Shown here one piece after another: positions 24,868-34,646 of a DNA stretch of 64,000 nt (position 1 is the first letter of the stretch; every line of letters begins with the position of its first letter). Source of the stretch: Enterococcus sp. MMGLQ5-1 (GTDB taxonomy: Bacteria; Bacillota; Bacilli; Lactobacillales; Streptococcaceae). The DNA lies in the NCBI RefSeq assembly GCF_013155265.1, contig NZ_JABJXU010000006.1, positions 1 to 64,000 on the forward strand, written 5' to 3'. The notes under the pieces were generated by a model that was not told the origin of the DNA, searched no databases, and was given only the letters and a program-made list of their open reading frames with translations. The translations under genes and the position numbers were made by a program.

Positions 24868-27273
24868 TTAATCACTGGTTGGCTTAATATGCCAAATTTC
24901 ATCAGCATACTTTTTAATCGTGTCATCACTAGAAAATTTACCACCACTCGCAATGTTAATTAGGCTTGCCCTCTGCCAAGCAAGCTCATCTTGATAAAGC
25001 ACATTAATTTTTTCCTGCGCCTCAACATAAGGAAGAAAATCAAGCAAAACAAAGTATTCATCATTATATTTAATTAGTGAATCATAGATTTCCTGACCCT
25101 CGCGGTGAATATTTGGAATGCTCCCATCAATAAAAGCATCAACAACCCGTTTTACGTCTGGGTGATCATTGTAAACAGACCAGGCATGGTAATTTTTCTC
25201 ACCGTATAGACGATAAACCTCATCTTTATCTAAGCCAAAGATAATAATATTTTCATCACCGACAGCATCTTTTATTTCAATATTCGCACCATCTAGGGTA
25301 GCAACAGTAATCGCTCCATTTGCCATCAGCTTCATATTAGAGGTACCAGAGGCCTCTTTAGAAGCTAAGGAAATTTGCTCGCTAATATCAGCCGCGGGGA
25401 TAATGAGCTCTGCCAAGCTGACATTATAATTTTCTAAAAAAATGACCTTAAGCTTATCATTTATGCCTTCATCCTGATTGATTAAATTAGCAACTTCATT
25501 AATCACCTTAATCACCGATTTAGCAAAGTAATAGCTAGGTGCGGCCTTAGCACCAAAAATAAAGACACGGGGTACAATATTTAAATCTGGATTCGCCTTT
25601 AAATCTTGGTATAGCTTTACAATATGCATTAAATTCAATAATTGACGCTTATAGGCATGAAGCCTTTTAACCTGAACATCAAAAATGGCGTGAGGATTAA
25701 CAGTGATGCCTGTTATTTCGAAAATATATCGTGCTAATTTTGTTTTATTTTTTAATTTCACTGCCGCTAAATCACTTAAAACGATTGGGTCGGCCTGATA
25801 ATCTGCTAATTTTGCGAGCTGATGATGATCAAAGCGCCAGCTATTACCGATCGTCTCGTCTAATAAATTTGACAAGGGCTCATTCGCTAGCTGAAGCCAG
25901 CGTCTTAAAGCAATTCCATTCGTTTTATTATTAAAACGCTCAGGGTAAAGGAGATAAAAATCATGCAAAACGACATTAGTCAATAAATCTGAATGAATTT
26001 TGGCCACACCGTTAGTAGAGTGTGAACCTATAATTGCTAGGTTTGCCATATGAACTTGATCGTTTTGAATAATTTTTGTCCGCCAAATTAAACTATCCTC
26101 AACTTTTCCCTGCCAATTTTTAACAAATCGAGCATCAATTTCAGCAATAATCTGATAAATCCTCGGTATTACGGTAATTAGCATATCCATCGGCCATTTT
26201 TCCAAAGCCTCCTGCATAATGGTATGGTTTGTATAGCTCATCGTTGCTACTGTCACCTGCCATGCAGCATCCCAAGCCATTTTTTGTTCATCAACTAGAA
26301 TACGCATTAATTCAGCAACTGAGAGCGCTGGGTGTGTATCATTAATGTGAATGGCCACTTTTTCAGCAAAACGTTTTAAAGGTAAATCCTTTGTTAAATA
26401 ATCTCTGACAATGGATTGAATTCCTGCTGAAACAAAGAAATACTCCTGTACCAAACGCAGCTTGCGACCCTCATAAGTCGAATCGTCTGGATATAAAATA
26501 CTCGTAATATCTTGAATTTTACGCCGATCCTCAATTGAATGATAGTTTTGTTCCTCCTCTTCTGGAATTTCCACATCCCAAAGACGTAAATTATTAATTA
26601 CATCATTCTGATAACCAACCATTGCCGTGTCGTAGGGTACAGCTCGAACAACTGTTGGATTTTCATAAACAGGCACTAGTTCTTCAGAGCCTGCTTTGAC
26701 CGGTTTAAGATAGACATGACCAAATAAATTGACATTCACTGCTTGGTGGAGTTTTTTAACCTCCCAGGCATCATTTGATTCAAGCCAAGCATCAGGTAAT
26801 TCCACTTGATAACCATTGACAAATTTTTGTTTAAATAAACCGTATTGATAACGAATGCCATTACCAAATCCGGGTAACGCACAACTCGCTAAAGAATCCA
26901 TAAAGCAAGAAGCTAATCTTCCTAAGCCGCCGTTACCGAGCGCCATATCTTTTTCCGTTTTTGCAATATCGTCAAATTCTAAATCAAGTGATTGAATACT
27001 GTCTCTAACTGTTTCTAAAATACCTAAATTTAATAAATTACTTTTTAACATTTTGCCAGGTAAAAATTCAATTGAAAAATAATAGGCAATCTTGAAGCGT
27101 TCTAAACTTCTCGCTTCGCGTTCTTCTCGCCAACTAGCAGAGATATAAGCCTTGACCGTTTCAGCAAGCGCAATAAAAAGCTGTTCATTATTAGCATCAC
27201 GTGTTTCAATTGCATAGGTCTCATGTAACGTCTTTTTAAAATCAGAAGTGAATTGTTCTTTCGATAATTGCAT
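24868..27273 (-). CDS. glgP: Glycogen/maltodextrin phosphorylase
   Basis: An 801-residue PLP-dependent GT35 enzyme releasing glucose-1-phosphate from alpha-1,4-glucans. The PLP-lysine motif is EASGTSNMKLMANGAITVATLDGAN near residue 640, with GNGGLGRLASCFMDSLA near 115 and HINDTHPALSVAELMR near 310. No glgBCDA genes accompany it, so degradation of imported maltodextrin (MalP role) is as likely as glycogen turnover. AGGAGG lies 7 bases before the ATG. Confidence 0.96.
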   Translation of the reverse strand: MQLSKEQFTSDFKKTLHETYAIETRDANNEQLFIALAETVKAYISASWREEREARSLERFKIAYYFSIEFLPGKMLKSNLLNLGILETVRDSIQSLDLEFDDIAKTEKDMALGNGGLGRLASCFMDSLASCALPGFGNGIRYQYGLFKQKFVNGYQVELPDAWLESNDAWEVKKLHQAVNVNLFGHVYLKPVKAGSEELVPVYENPTVVRAVPYDTAMVGYQNDVINNLRLWDVEIPEEEEQNYHSIEDRRKIQDITSILYPDDSTYEGRKLRLVQEYFFVSAGIQSIVRDYLTKDLPLKRFAEKVAIHINDTHPALSVAELMRILVDEQKMAWDAAWQVTVATMSYTNHTIMQEALEKWPMDMLITVIPRIYQIIAEIDARFVKNWQGKVEDSLIWRTKIIQNDQVHMANLAIIGSHSTNGVAKIHSDLLTNVVLHDFYLLYPERFNNKTNGIALRRWLQLANEPLSNLLDETIGNSWRFDHHQLAKLADYQADPIVLSDLAAVKLKNKTKLARYIFEITGITVNPHAIFDVQVKRLHAYKRQLLNLMHIVKLYQDLKANPDLNIVPRVFIFGAKAAPSYYFAKSVIKVINEVANLINQDEGINDKLKVIFLENYNVSLAELIIPAADISEQISLASKEASGTSNMKLMANGAITVATLDGANIEIKDAVGDENIIIFGLDKDEVYRLYGEKNYHAWSVYNDHPDVKRVVDAFIDGSIPNIHREGQEIYDSLIKYNDEYFVLLDFLPYVEAQEKINVLYQDELAWQRASLINIASGGKFSSDDTIKKYADEIWHIKPTSD

Positions 27274-27664
27274 AATAACCTCCTAATAAATTGGCTTTAC
27301 AATTAGAATATTAGCATATTCCCAACGATTTTGCTTAGTTTTATTTATATTATTTCTTTGAATTTGACAGCCCTTTGTTAATTTATTTTTAATAAAAAAA
27401 CAATAAACTATACTTAATTTTAACCTAACTGATTATACTGATTATTTTATAAAAAAATGAAATTTTTAAACACAGGATGTTGGCTGCAAATACAAGTCAC
27501 TCTATGGTGATTACAAAATATAGACAAAGTATACTTTTAGGGTATGCTTTATCTTTTTGACCCTACAAAAAAAGGCACCTAAATCCTGTTTGTGGAATTG
27601 TTCACCGGAAACAAGAACGATTTCACATTAAAACAACAACACTCAAGGCAGTCTTTGGCAACGC
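27274..27664. other. Gene-free stretch upstream of glgP with a degenerate 61-bp repeat
   Basis: No ORF is visible. It holds a relic of the 61-bp repeat from about 27589, a small dyad TCAC..GTGA at 27497-27510, and ATATAGACAAA at 27518, which recurs at 27696. A TATAAT on the minus strand near 27436 could belong to a distal glgP promoter, but no clear -35 goes with it. Confidence 0.5.
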
Positions 27665-27668
27665 AAAA
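27589..27668. repeat. Degenerate copy of the 61-bp repeat
   Basis: GTGGAATTGTTCACCGGAAA continues as in the array units (gaattgttt..gaaacaa..gattc..acaaaaacaacac), now with aacgatttcac and aaaacaacaacact. Its tail 27637-27667 is 23/31 identical to 48510-48540, which follows another relic. It is therefore a member of a dispersed family rather than chance similarity. Confidence 0.65.
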
Positions 27669-27689
27669 AAGCAGCACAAAATGTGCTGC
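27665..27689 (-). terminator. Terminator of the antiporter gene
   Basis: GCAGCAC (27671-27677) / GTGCTGC (27683-27689), 7 bp with a five-base loop, followed on the minus strand by six T. It lies about 100 bases after the antiporter stop codon. Confidence 0.88.
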
Positions 27690-27719
27690 CACAGCATATA
27701 GACAAACGTTCGGTTATAT

Positions 27720-27795
27720 TTCAGGCATCTGTCTAGATTCTGAAATCACCATAAGGTGACTAATTCTAATACACAGAAAGGTGTATCAGCCTGAA
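27720..27795 (-). other. Cloverleaf-like structured 3' end of the antiporter mRNA
   Basis: Closing arms TTCAGGC (27720-27726) and GCCTGAA (27789-27795) enclose three hairpins: ATCT/AGAT (27727-27738), TCACC/GGTGA (27746-27759) and TACAC/GTGTA (27770-27785). The total is 76 bases. The right closing arm overlaps the last codons and stop of the antiporter gene. It is not a tRNA: loops are too short and there is no T-loop consensus. Possible mRNA stability element. Confidence 0.45.
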
Positions 27796-29861
27796 TGATG
27801 TCTTAGATAATCAAAAAATTCATAAGGCAGGTTATTATAATTGTCTTTTAGGGAATAATTTTCTAGCGCATTAACATTTTGTCGTAGCTCCTTGGCCTGC
27901 AAATGTGTAAACAAGCCTTTTGCCTCGTATTCAAAAATTAGTTTTCGTTCAAGATAATAGCCGCGCATCATCTCTTCAATATTGACTGGTCGATACCTCT
28001 GAATCACCCGATCAATAAAAGAACGCTCGTGTAATAGCTCGGCTTGGCGAATTCTTTCAGCCTGCAGATAATCAATTAGCTTTGGATCATAGACACCTTC
28101 CAGATTTTCCAAGGCCTCAAGAACATATTCGGTATTATTTAAATAAACAAAGCGTAATGATTTTTTTTGTGCTTCACTCAAATAAATACGTTTTTGATCA
28201 TATCCCTCAGATATTTTTAAAGTTACCAACTGATGTAAAAAGGCACGCAACGCTCGCTTAACAATGACAAGCGTAAAGGCGACGGTTGAAACAAATTTAT
28301 GGACAATAAAGCGCTCCATTTCCTTGATATAACGCTGATAAATTTTGTAGCTGGCATCATCAATTTGCTTTTGCTTATATATTTCTTCTAAGCCCTCAAC
28401 CTCGATTCTCAAAATCAGTACACGTAGCTCATTAAAATCACTTTTCATCATGGAGCCCTCTTGATCGACAATTAAATCCTGTATTCGACCTCGATAATTA
28501 TCAATTGTTGCGTACATAGCCTTTGGATCCTTACGCATCTTAGCTTCTTCTCCCAATAGCTGAGCAACCTCTTCTAGCAAAGCAATTTCCATAATATGAT
28601 TGCGCTTGGTTTCTTTGGCCTCTGACAATAATGGCAGGACAATTACGCCTACTAAAAAGCTTAGTAAAGTAACACCTGATACAATAAATAACATAATTGA
28701 ACGATGCCAAAATACAAATTGTCCCTCATTAAAGGTAGCTGGTGTCAATAAAATTGTTGCAATACTAACTGTTCCTTTAACACCACTAAAGGTCAGTAGT
28801 AAAATATCATTCATATATCGACTAAAGGGCTGCTTACGACGCATACTGATTATTTTATAAAATAAGCCAATCAAAACAAATCTCGTACAAAATAGCACAA
28901 TTGTAACAATTACAATCGTTGACAATAAAAATAAATTAGAATAAGCAGGACTTTGAAGGGTTGGAATAACAATTCTTGACATTTCTAAGCCAAATAATAC
29001 AAACACTACGGCATTCAAAATAAAAGCAATCATATTCCAAAAAGAATTAGTAATAACATCAACTTTCGCATCAAAAAGACTAATTTTTTTAAAGCGAGAA
29101 CTTTGAGAAACCCCTGCAACTACAGCTGCAATAATGCCTGAAACATGAAATTCTTCAGCAATGAAAAAAGAAACAAAGGGTAATAGCAGCTCTAATAATA
29201 GGTAGCCCGTTGAATCATGAGCATCCATTTCCTCTAAAAGCGTCGTTAGACTTTTAGAAACCCAAGCGGTAACTAAACCAATAAGCACACCGCCAGCAAC
29301 TGTTACCAACAGTTGCCAGGTGGCATCAAAAATTGAAAAATAGCCTGTGGTTAAGGTTGCGATTGCAAATTGAAAGGCAATGATTCCTGAGGCATCATTA
29401 ACCAGCCCTTCACCTTTTAAAATATTTTTGACACGTTTTGGAAATTCAAATCTTGAACCAACAGATTCTACTGCAACTGCATCAGTAGGACCAAGAGCAG
29501 CACCAACAGCAAAGCAGGCCGCAAACGGAATTGCTGGTAACAATTGATGAATCATCCCTCCCATTACAAAAACCGAAATAAAGACAACAGGAATCACTAA
29601 ATAAAAAACAATCTTCCAATGTTTAAGGATAAAAGAGATGTCAGCAATTTCAGCATCCCTAAATAATAGCGGTGCAATAATCAAAGCTAAAAATACCTCT
29701 GAATTCATATGGATAACATCGCCAGCGCCTAACATCCCTAAGATCACACCAAATATTATTTGGATTAAGGGTAAAGGAATTTTGGGAAATACTTTATTCA
29801 AAATATTTGAAAAAAGAATTGTAATAAAAAAAATAATCAAATATAAGATTAAATGTGCCAT
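27786..29861 (-). CDS. Na+/H+ antiporter, CPA1/NhaP family
   Basis: A 691-residue protein: about 12 membrane segments in residues 1-410, then a 280-residue cytoplasmic helical tail. The family motif GPTDAVAVESVG (about 125) and GLVNDASGIIAFQFA (about 155) carry the ion-binding Asp residues. It exchanges Na+ or K+ for protons for pH and salt homeostasis. Start set at 29861 (MAHLILYL): GGGGGAA lies 6 bases before it, while the ATG 7 codons earlier has no site. Its stop lies in the cloverleaf-like element. Confidence 0.93.
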   Translation of the reverse strand: MAHLILYLIIFFITILFSNILNKVFPKIPLPLIQIIFGVILGMLGAGDVIHMNSEVFLALIIAPLLFRDAEIADISFILKHWKIVFYLVIPVVFISVFVMGGMIHQLLPAIPFAACFAVGAALGPTDAVAVESVGSRFEFPKRVKNILKGEGLVNDASGIIAFQFAIATLTTGYFSIFDATWQLLVTVAGGVLIGLVTAWVSKSLTTLLEEMDAHDSTGYLLLELLLPFVSFFIAEEFHVSGIIAAVVAGVSQSSRFKKISLFDAKVDVITNSFWNMIAFILNAVVFVLFGLEMSRIVIPTLQSPAYSNLFLLSTIVIVTIVLFCTRFVLIGLFYKIISMRRKQPFSRYMNDILLLTFSGVKGTVSIATILLTPATFNEGQFVFWHRSIMLFIVSGVTLLSFLVGVIVLPLLSEAKETKRNHIMEIALLEEVAQLLGEEAKMRKDPKAMYATIDNYRGRIQDLIVDQEGSMMKSDFNELRVLILRIEVEGLEEIYKQKQIDDASYKIYQRYIKEMERFIVHKFVSTVAFTLVIVKRALRAFLHQLVTLKISEGYDQKRIYLSEAQKKSLRFVYLNNTEYVLEALENLEGVYDPKLIDYLQAERIRQAELLHERSFIDRVIQRYRPVNIEEMMRGYYLERKLIFEYEAKGLFTHLQAKELRQNVNALENYSLKDNYNNLPYEFFDYLRHHSG

Positions 29862-29945
29862 GAAATTCCCCCTTTTTTTCAATGTCTTTAAAAATATTTG
29901 ATTGCTAGCTCATAACCAAAAAATAACAATTATTATTTATATAAA

Positions 29946-29994
29946 TAGAAAAATCATGGCAATTCAATAATACTTTAGAGAATACCATGATTTT
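29946..29994 (-). terminator. Terminator after the two small unknown genes
   Basis: Arms AAAATCATGG (29950-29959) and CCATGATTTT (29985-29994) pair fully and continue with ATTC/GAAT. A short T-run follows on the minus strand. It lies about 40 bases after the stop at 30032. Confidence 0.85.
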
Positions 29995-30031
29995 ATCCAC
30001 AAATATAGAACTAACATCAACCAATCACTAA

Positions 30032-30349
30032 TTACTTGCCATACTTTTGCCTAAAAATTGCCTTCTTTTGTTCAATTCTACTTAATAAAACATGCTCTTC
30101 GTTATTTCTACCTTCTAAATCACATTGAATTCGCTTAGCCTCAAGGCGACACATTTCACGTTTCATTCTTTCCTTATCACGAGCAGAAATGGTCATTGTA
30201 TCAAATAATTGTCTACGCTTAGCCAATTTTTCTTGTGCCTCTCTCGAAAGCCTATTTTCTGATTCATGCTTCTTTTCCAAATACTGTCCCTTGAGCTTTT
30301 CAATATATCGTGAAAACTCGCCACCATTCCTAGGAATTTCAGTACCCAT
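30032..30349 (-). CDS. Unknown charged coiled-coil protein
   Basis: I do not recognise this gene. It encodes about 105 residues, rich in Lys, Arg and Glu, predicted almost entirely helical (GEFSRYIEKLKGQYLEKKHE, then repeated Glu/Lys heptads). It has no membrane segment, and the charge pattern suggests a coiled coil or nucleic-acid contact. AAGGAAGG lies 10 bases before the ATG at 30349. An ATG at 30370 overlaps the stop of the preceding gene by four bases (ATGA) and would also fit. The two genes form a pair ending in one terminator. Confidence 0.65.
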   Translation of the reverse strand: MGTEIPRNGGEFSRYIEKLKGQYLEKKHESENRLSREAQEKLAKRRQLFDTMTISARDKERMKREMCRLEAKRIQCDLEGRNNEEHVLLSRIEQKKAIFRQKYGK

Positions 30350-30366
30350 TTTCGTAGCCTTCCTTC

Positions 30367-30603
30367 TCATTTTTCAAAATAATTCCGACTCAACTCCGTT
30401 AGTATTTCTTGATATAACCCAGCATCCTTTGGTAAGTCAGTTTTTTCAGAACCATCATCATAATAAAAATATTCATCAATTATAATTTGATTGTTATTTT
30501 GCTGAAAGCGAATATGCATATTATCGATGCCTCTCATATAAGCCTTACCTTTTGTCATGCCACTTGGCATCGTAATGCGGTCAACCTTTACGCCTAAAAA
30601 CAT
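30367..30603 (-). CDS. Unknown 78-residue protein
   Basis: I do not recognise this gene. The protein is soluble, with alternating beta-like stretches (MHIRFQQNNNQIIIDEYFYY) and an acidic helical C-terminus, and no Cys. GAAGGA lies 8 bases before the ATG. It is the first of a two-gene unit with the coiled-coil protein at 30032, between folC and the antiporter. The DNA composition is like that of its neighbours, so nothing suggests recent transfer. Confidence 0.65.
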   Translation of the reverse strand: MFLGVKVDRITMPSGMTKGKAYMRGIDNMHIRFQQNNNQIIIDEYFYYDDGSEKTDLPKDAGLYQEILTELSRNYFEK

Positions 30604-30676
30604 TCTTTTTTTCCTTCTTCATTTAATTAATACTCAAATTATAAGCCATCTGTCCATTTGGGGCAAGTCGTTTATT

Positions 30677-31918
30677 TTAATATTCTAACAATACCGCTCT
30701 TACCTGCGATAAAAAATAGAGAGAGCCCGTTATTAAATATAAATCCTCTGACTTTCGGGGTTGCTTAATATAATCCTGCCAAGCCTGAACAATGCCAACC
30801 CCCATCGGTAGCTCAATATCAGTTAATTCAATTGCATTCGGATAAGCAAAGGTGGTGACAGCTAGATCAACATTAGGAATGGTTAAAAGCTGTTGAATCA
30901 TTTGTTGATAATCCTTAGTTTGAATTGCTGAAAATAAAATATGAACTGTTCGCTTGTCATTCATAAATTCATCAACCAAACGATTAATAGCGTGTGGATT
31001 GTGAGCGCCATCTAAAATAAAATCGCCTATTTTTTCCATTCTAGCTGGCCAATGCGCATTTATCAGACCTTGCTGAATTAATTGATTATCAATTAATAAG
31101 CTTAGCTTGGCTGCTAATATTTCAAAGGTAGCTAGCGCCACAGCAGCATTATCTAATTGATATTTTCCTGATAAGCTAATTTTAAAATCGGCCTTAATTT
31201 TAGAACCGAAATATGACAGCTCTTGCTTTGCCTTTATTTCAAAACGATAATCGGTCTGCAATTCGATAACTGGACTTTCCTTTTCCTGAGCTACAGCTTT
31301 AATCACAGTCTTTGCAGCCTCACTAATTCGCCCTAGGACAACCGGACGCCGCGTTTTGATAATGCCTGCCTTTTGAAAGGCAATTGCTTCAATCGATTGA
31401 CCAAGAATATCCTGATGATCCAGCCCAATTGTAGTAATGATAGAAGCTACAGGTGTGATAACATTGGTCGAATCAAAAAGACCACCCAAACCAACTTCAA
31501 TGATTGCAAGGTCAACCGCTTCTTCCTTAAAATAATAAAAACCAATCGCCGTTAAAATTTCAAACTCCGTAATACCTGCTAATCGCTCATCCTGATCCAT
31601 TGCTTCAACAATTTGGCGCACTTTTTCAACGATATTATCTAGTTTAGAATTTGAAATAAATTGCCCGTTAATCGCAATTCGTTCATTAAACGACTCAATG
31701 TAAGGGGAGGTAAAGGTACCGACCTTTAAACCATAAGCCACTAAAATTTCTCTTAAAAAAACAGCTGTTGAGCCCTTACCATTGGTTCCAGCGACGTGAA
31801 CCATTTGAAGCTCTTTTTCTGGATTCCCCAAACGTTTTAATAAATACTCAATCCGCTCTAAGCCAGGTCGTGAACCAAATTTTAATCGACTATGTATCCA
31901 ATCAATACTCGCTGTCAT
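30677..31918 (-). CDS. folC: Folylpolyglutamate synthase / dihydrofolate synthase
   Basis: A 413-residue Mur-ligase-like enzyme that adds glutamate to folates. The P-loop is VAGTNGKGSTAVFL near residue 42, then TSPYIESFNERI, GLGGLFDSTNV, ITTIGLDHQDILG and the C-terminal domain motif ILDGAHNPHAI. It is separated from thyA/folA in this window. GAGGAA lies before the ATG. Confidence 0.95.
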   Translation of the reverse strand: MTASIDWIHSRLKFGSRPGLERIEYLLKRLGNPEKELQMVHVAGTNGKGSTAVFLREILVAYGLKVGTFTSPYIESFNERIAINGQFISNSKLDNIVEKVRQIVEAMDQDERLAGITEFEILTAIGFYYFKEEAVDLAIIEVGLGGLFDSTNVITPVASIITTIGLDHQDILGQSIEAIAFQKAGIIKTRRPVVLGRISEAAKTVIKAVAQEKESPVIELQTDYRFEIKAKQELSYFGSKIKADFKISLSGKYQLDNAAVALATFEILAAKLSLLIDNQLIQQGLINAHWPARMEKIGDFILDGAHNPHAINRLVDEFMNDKRTVHILFSAIQTKDYQQMIQQLLTIPNVDLAVTTFAYPNAIELTDIELPMGVGIVQAWQDYIKQPRKSEDLYLITGSLYFLSQVRAVLLEY

Positions 31919-32037
31919 TTTTTATTCCTCTTCATAAAAACATCCCTTTTTGAAAATAAGTATAGCTTATCATGACTATCATCGCTGTAAAGTAACAATA
32001 CAGTGTTATTAAAAAAGACGTTTCATTTTTTATTTAT

Positions 32038-32772
32038 TTATAGAACCTTTGATAGGAAATCTTTAGTTCTCGCCTCTTTAGTTTGGTCGAATACTGCTAA
32101 TGGCGTCCCCTCTTCAACAACGACACCTCCATCGATGAATAAGACTCGATCCGCTACTTCCTTTGCAAATCCCATTTCATGTGTGACAATAACCATTGTC
32201 ATCCCTTCTTTAGCTAAATCCTTCATCACCTGAAGCACCTCACCAACCATTTCTGGATCCAAGGCCGAAGTTGGCTCATCAAATAGCATCACATCTGGTT
32301 GCATCGCAAGCGCGCGAGCAATGGCGATTCGCTGCTGTTGCCCACCTGATAGACTTTGAGGATAGGCAGTCGCTTTTTCCTTTAAACCAACTTTTTCAAG
32401 CAAGCTATAGGCTAAGGATTCTGCCTGATTTTTTGCTATTTTCTTTACCTTTATTGGCGAAAGTGTAATATTATCTAAAACGTTCATATTTGGGAAGAGG
32501 TTAAATTGCTGAAAAACCATGCCCACTTTTTCACGCATTTTAAAAATATCATTTTTCGGATTCGTGATATCTGTGGTCTCAAAAAAGATATGTCCCTTAG
32601 TTGGGCTTTCTAGTAAATTCAAAGAACGTAAAAAAGTGCTTTTGCCGCTACCGGAAGGTCCAATCATTACGACAACCTCTCCACGTTCAATTTCAGTTGA
32701 AATGCCTTTTAAAACTTCATTTTTACCGAAATATTTGTGTAAATTTTCGATTTTATAAATCGCATCTGCCAT
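32038..32772 (-). CDS. Amino acid ABC transporter ATP-binding protein
   Basis: A 244-residue GlnQ/HisP-type ATPase with Walker [10 protein letters not shown], signature [14 protein letters not shown], Walker [15 protein letters not shown] and [14 protein letters not shown]. It shares one base with the permease stop/start (TAATG), so they are translationally coupled. Together with the binding protein at 33636 this is a complete importer, unlike the paralogous system at 1358-2785. Confidence 0.95.
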   Translation of the reverse strand: MADAIYKIENLHKYFGKNEVLKGISTEIERGEVVVMIGPSGSGKSTFLRSLNLLESPTKGHIFFETTDITNPKNDIFKMREKVGMVFQQFNLFPNMNVLDNITLSPIKVKKIAKNQAESLAYSLLEKVGLKEKATAYPQSLSGGQQQRIAIARALAMQPDVMLFDEPTSALDPEMVGEVLQVMKDLAKEGMTMVIVTHEMGFAKEVADRVLFIDGGVVVEEGTPLAVFDQTKEARTKDFLSKVL

Positions 32773-33455
32773 TATCGCTGATACCCCCGTCCCAAACGCT
32801 TCTCACCTAAACCAATCAATCGAGTCGTTACAAAAGTTAAAATAAAATACAAGATACAAACAAAGAATAGAGGTCCAATCTGATTATACGACGCATTCAT
32901 CACTGTTTGGGTACCGTTATAAAGCTCCATTACACCAATTGTAGACAGTAATGAAGAATCCTTAATTATTACCACAAATTCATTACCAAGCGCTGGTAAA
33001 ATATTACGAATTGCCTGCGGCAAAATAACATAGCGCAGAGTTAGATTGGGCTTTAGACCAAGTGAATAGGCTGCCTCGGTCTGCCCTTTATTAATTGAAA
33101 GAATCCCACCACGAATTATTTCAGCAACATAGGCACCACTGTTCATTGCCATCACCAAAATACCAGGTACCAAACGATCTAAGCCGACACTTAAAATGCC
33201 AAAATGCACCGTAGGCAGGGAAACCTTTGTTAAAACAAAGGCAAACATGATTTGAACTACCATTGGTGTACCACGGAAAAATTCAATATAGACATTGGCA
33301 ATTGCTTTTAAAATAACATTCTTTGAGAGTTTCATCAAGGCAAGAATAACGCCAAAAATTGTGCCAAAGCTTACAACTAAAATTGAAATAATGACCGTAA
33401 AAACAAGACCATCAGTAAAATATGGCAAATACTTAGGTAAAAAATCAAAATTCAT
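32772..33455 (-). CDS. Amino acid ABC transporter permease
   Basis: A 227-residue HisM-family permease with the EAA loop [26 protein letters not shown] near residues 130-155. Strong AAGGAG before the ATG. It follows the binding-protein gene after 180 bases that include a terminator, and overlaps the ATPase start by one base. Confidence 0.93.
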   Translation of the reverse strand: MNFDFLPKYLPYFTDGLVFTVIISILVVSFGTIFGVILALMKLSKNVILKAIANVYIEFFRGTPMVVQIMFAFVLTKVSLPTVHFGILSVGLDRLVPGILVMAMNSGAYVAEIIRGGILSINKGQTEAAYSLGLKPNLTLRYVILPQAIRNILPALGNEFVVIIKDSSLLSTIGVMELYNGTQTVMNASYNQIGPLFFVCILYFILTFVTTRLIGLGEKRLGRGYQR

Positions 33456-33599
33456 AGCTTCTCCTTAAAATAAAATAGTTTTGAGCAAAGCTAACACACC
33501 ATGCTTTTGCTCACTATCTGAAAATTCATATCTTTTAGTATACCATATTTCAGTTCTCAATAAATAAAAAAGACAATTTGAAGCATTAGAAATCAAAAG

Positions 33600-33623
33600 A
33601 AAAAAGCTGCCATTAATAGCAGC
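33600..33623 (-). terminator. Internal terminator between binding protein and permease genes
   Basis: GCTGCTA / TGGCAGC-type stem (33606-33623) with loop TTAA, followed on the minus strand by T-rich sequence. It probably limits read-through so that the binding protein is made in excess, a common pattern for ABC importers. Confidence 0.8.
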
Positions 33624-33635
33624 CTTATAAATATA

Positions 33636-34466
33636 TTAATCATTTTGTGATTGTGATAATTCAAAATTCTTTTGAATAAGTTGATCGATTTCACCAGACT
33701 CTTTTAACTCTTTAATGACTGAATCGACCTCAGTTTTTAATTTACCTGAATTTTTAGGTAATGCAATTGCATAGGCATCATCCTCAGAGGATTTTAGCTC
33801 AATATCAGCAATTACTAAATCAGGGTTATTAGCCACATAAGCCTTAGCAATCGGCTCTTCTAAAACAAGACCTGCAATTTTATCATTTTTCAACTCATTA
33901 ATCAATGCAGGGATTTTAGCGATTGAAATCAAATTCGCATCTTTAATTTGATCAGTAACCACGCCTTCTTGAATTGACCCCTTTTGCGCGCCCACATTTT
34001 CGCCCTTAAGATCAGAAATTTTTTGATAATTAGCTAATTCCGATTTCTTAACAACAACTTTATTAACAGATTGATAATATGTAGTTGAAAAATCAAAGGT
34101 TTTCTTACGTTCAGGCTGTGCTGAAATTCCTGAAATCGCAATGTCTGACTTACCCGCCTGCAGCGAAGTCAAAACAGTATTAAAATCGGAATTTTGAATT
34201 TCCAAGGTTAAGCCTAGCTTGTCAGCAATCTTCTGTGCTAAATCGATATCAGAGCCGACTATTTGATTTTGACCATCCTTTAAAATTTGAAATTCAAAGG
34301 GTGGAAAATCAGCTGAGGTTGCAACCGTCAATTTGCCATCTTTTTTTACTGCATCAAGCACAGTCGTATCATCACTAGATGCTTTTTTATCGCTAGAGCT
34401 GCCACATCCAGCAAGTCCTACTGAGATTGTTAATACCATCAATGCACCAAAAACTATTTTTTTCAT
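33636..34466 (-). CDS. Amino acid ABC transporter substrate-binding lipoprotein
   Basis: A 276-residue extracellular lipoprotein. A signal peptide ends in the lipobox LAGC with lipidated Cys21, then a Ser/Lys linker and the SBP_bac_3 domain: TVATSADFPPFEF, VGSDIDLAQKIADKLG, DIAISGISAQPERKKTFDFS, and the ligand-loop region KGENVGAQKGS. The ligand is a polar amino acid, not further predictable. AAGGAG lies 9 bases before the ATG. First gene of the SBP-permease-ATPase unit. Confidence 0.94.
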   Translation of the reverse strand: MKKIVFGALMVLTISVGLAGCGSSSDKKASSDDTTVLDAVKKDGKLTVATSADFPPFEFQILKDGQNQIVGSDIDLAQKIADKLGLTLEIQNSDFNTVLTSLQAGKSDIAISGISAQPERKKTFDFSTTYYQSVNKVVVKKSELANYQKISDLKGENVGAQKGSIQEGVVTDQIKDANLISIAKIPALINELKNDKIAGLVLEEPIAKAYVANNPDLVIADIELKSSEDDAYAIALPKNSGKLKTEVDSVIKELKESGEIDQLIQKNFELSQSQND

Positions 34467-34582
34467 TATAAAAACTCCTTAACCCAACATTTAACAATAA
34501 TCAAAAAAGATTATTATTCATTTCAACAGCTTAATTATAGCATAAATATTCATATAGTCAAACCAAAATCTTATAATTATGC

Positions 34583-34607
34583 AAAAAAGGTCGTTTTTAA
34601 TCCGACC
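34583..34607 (-). terminator. Terminator of the fatty-acid synthesis operon
   Basis: GGTCG (34589-34593) / CGACC (34603-34607) with a nine-base loop and six T on the minus strand, about 40 bases after the accA stop. Confidence 0.85.
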
Positions 34608-34646
34608 CCCTTCTCTAATTTAATAGCTTATCCGTAAAGTATTTAA

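Noticed and set aside
27720-27795. tRNA gene
   Set aside because: The shape is cloverleaf-like, but the anticodon-type loop has four bases, there is no T-loop consensus, and it overlaps a coding end.
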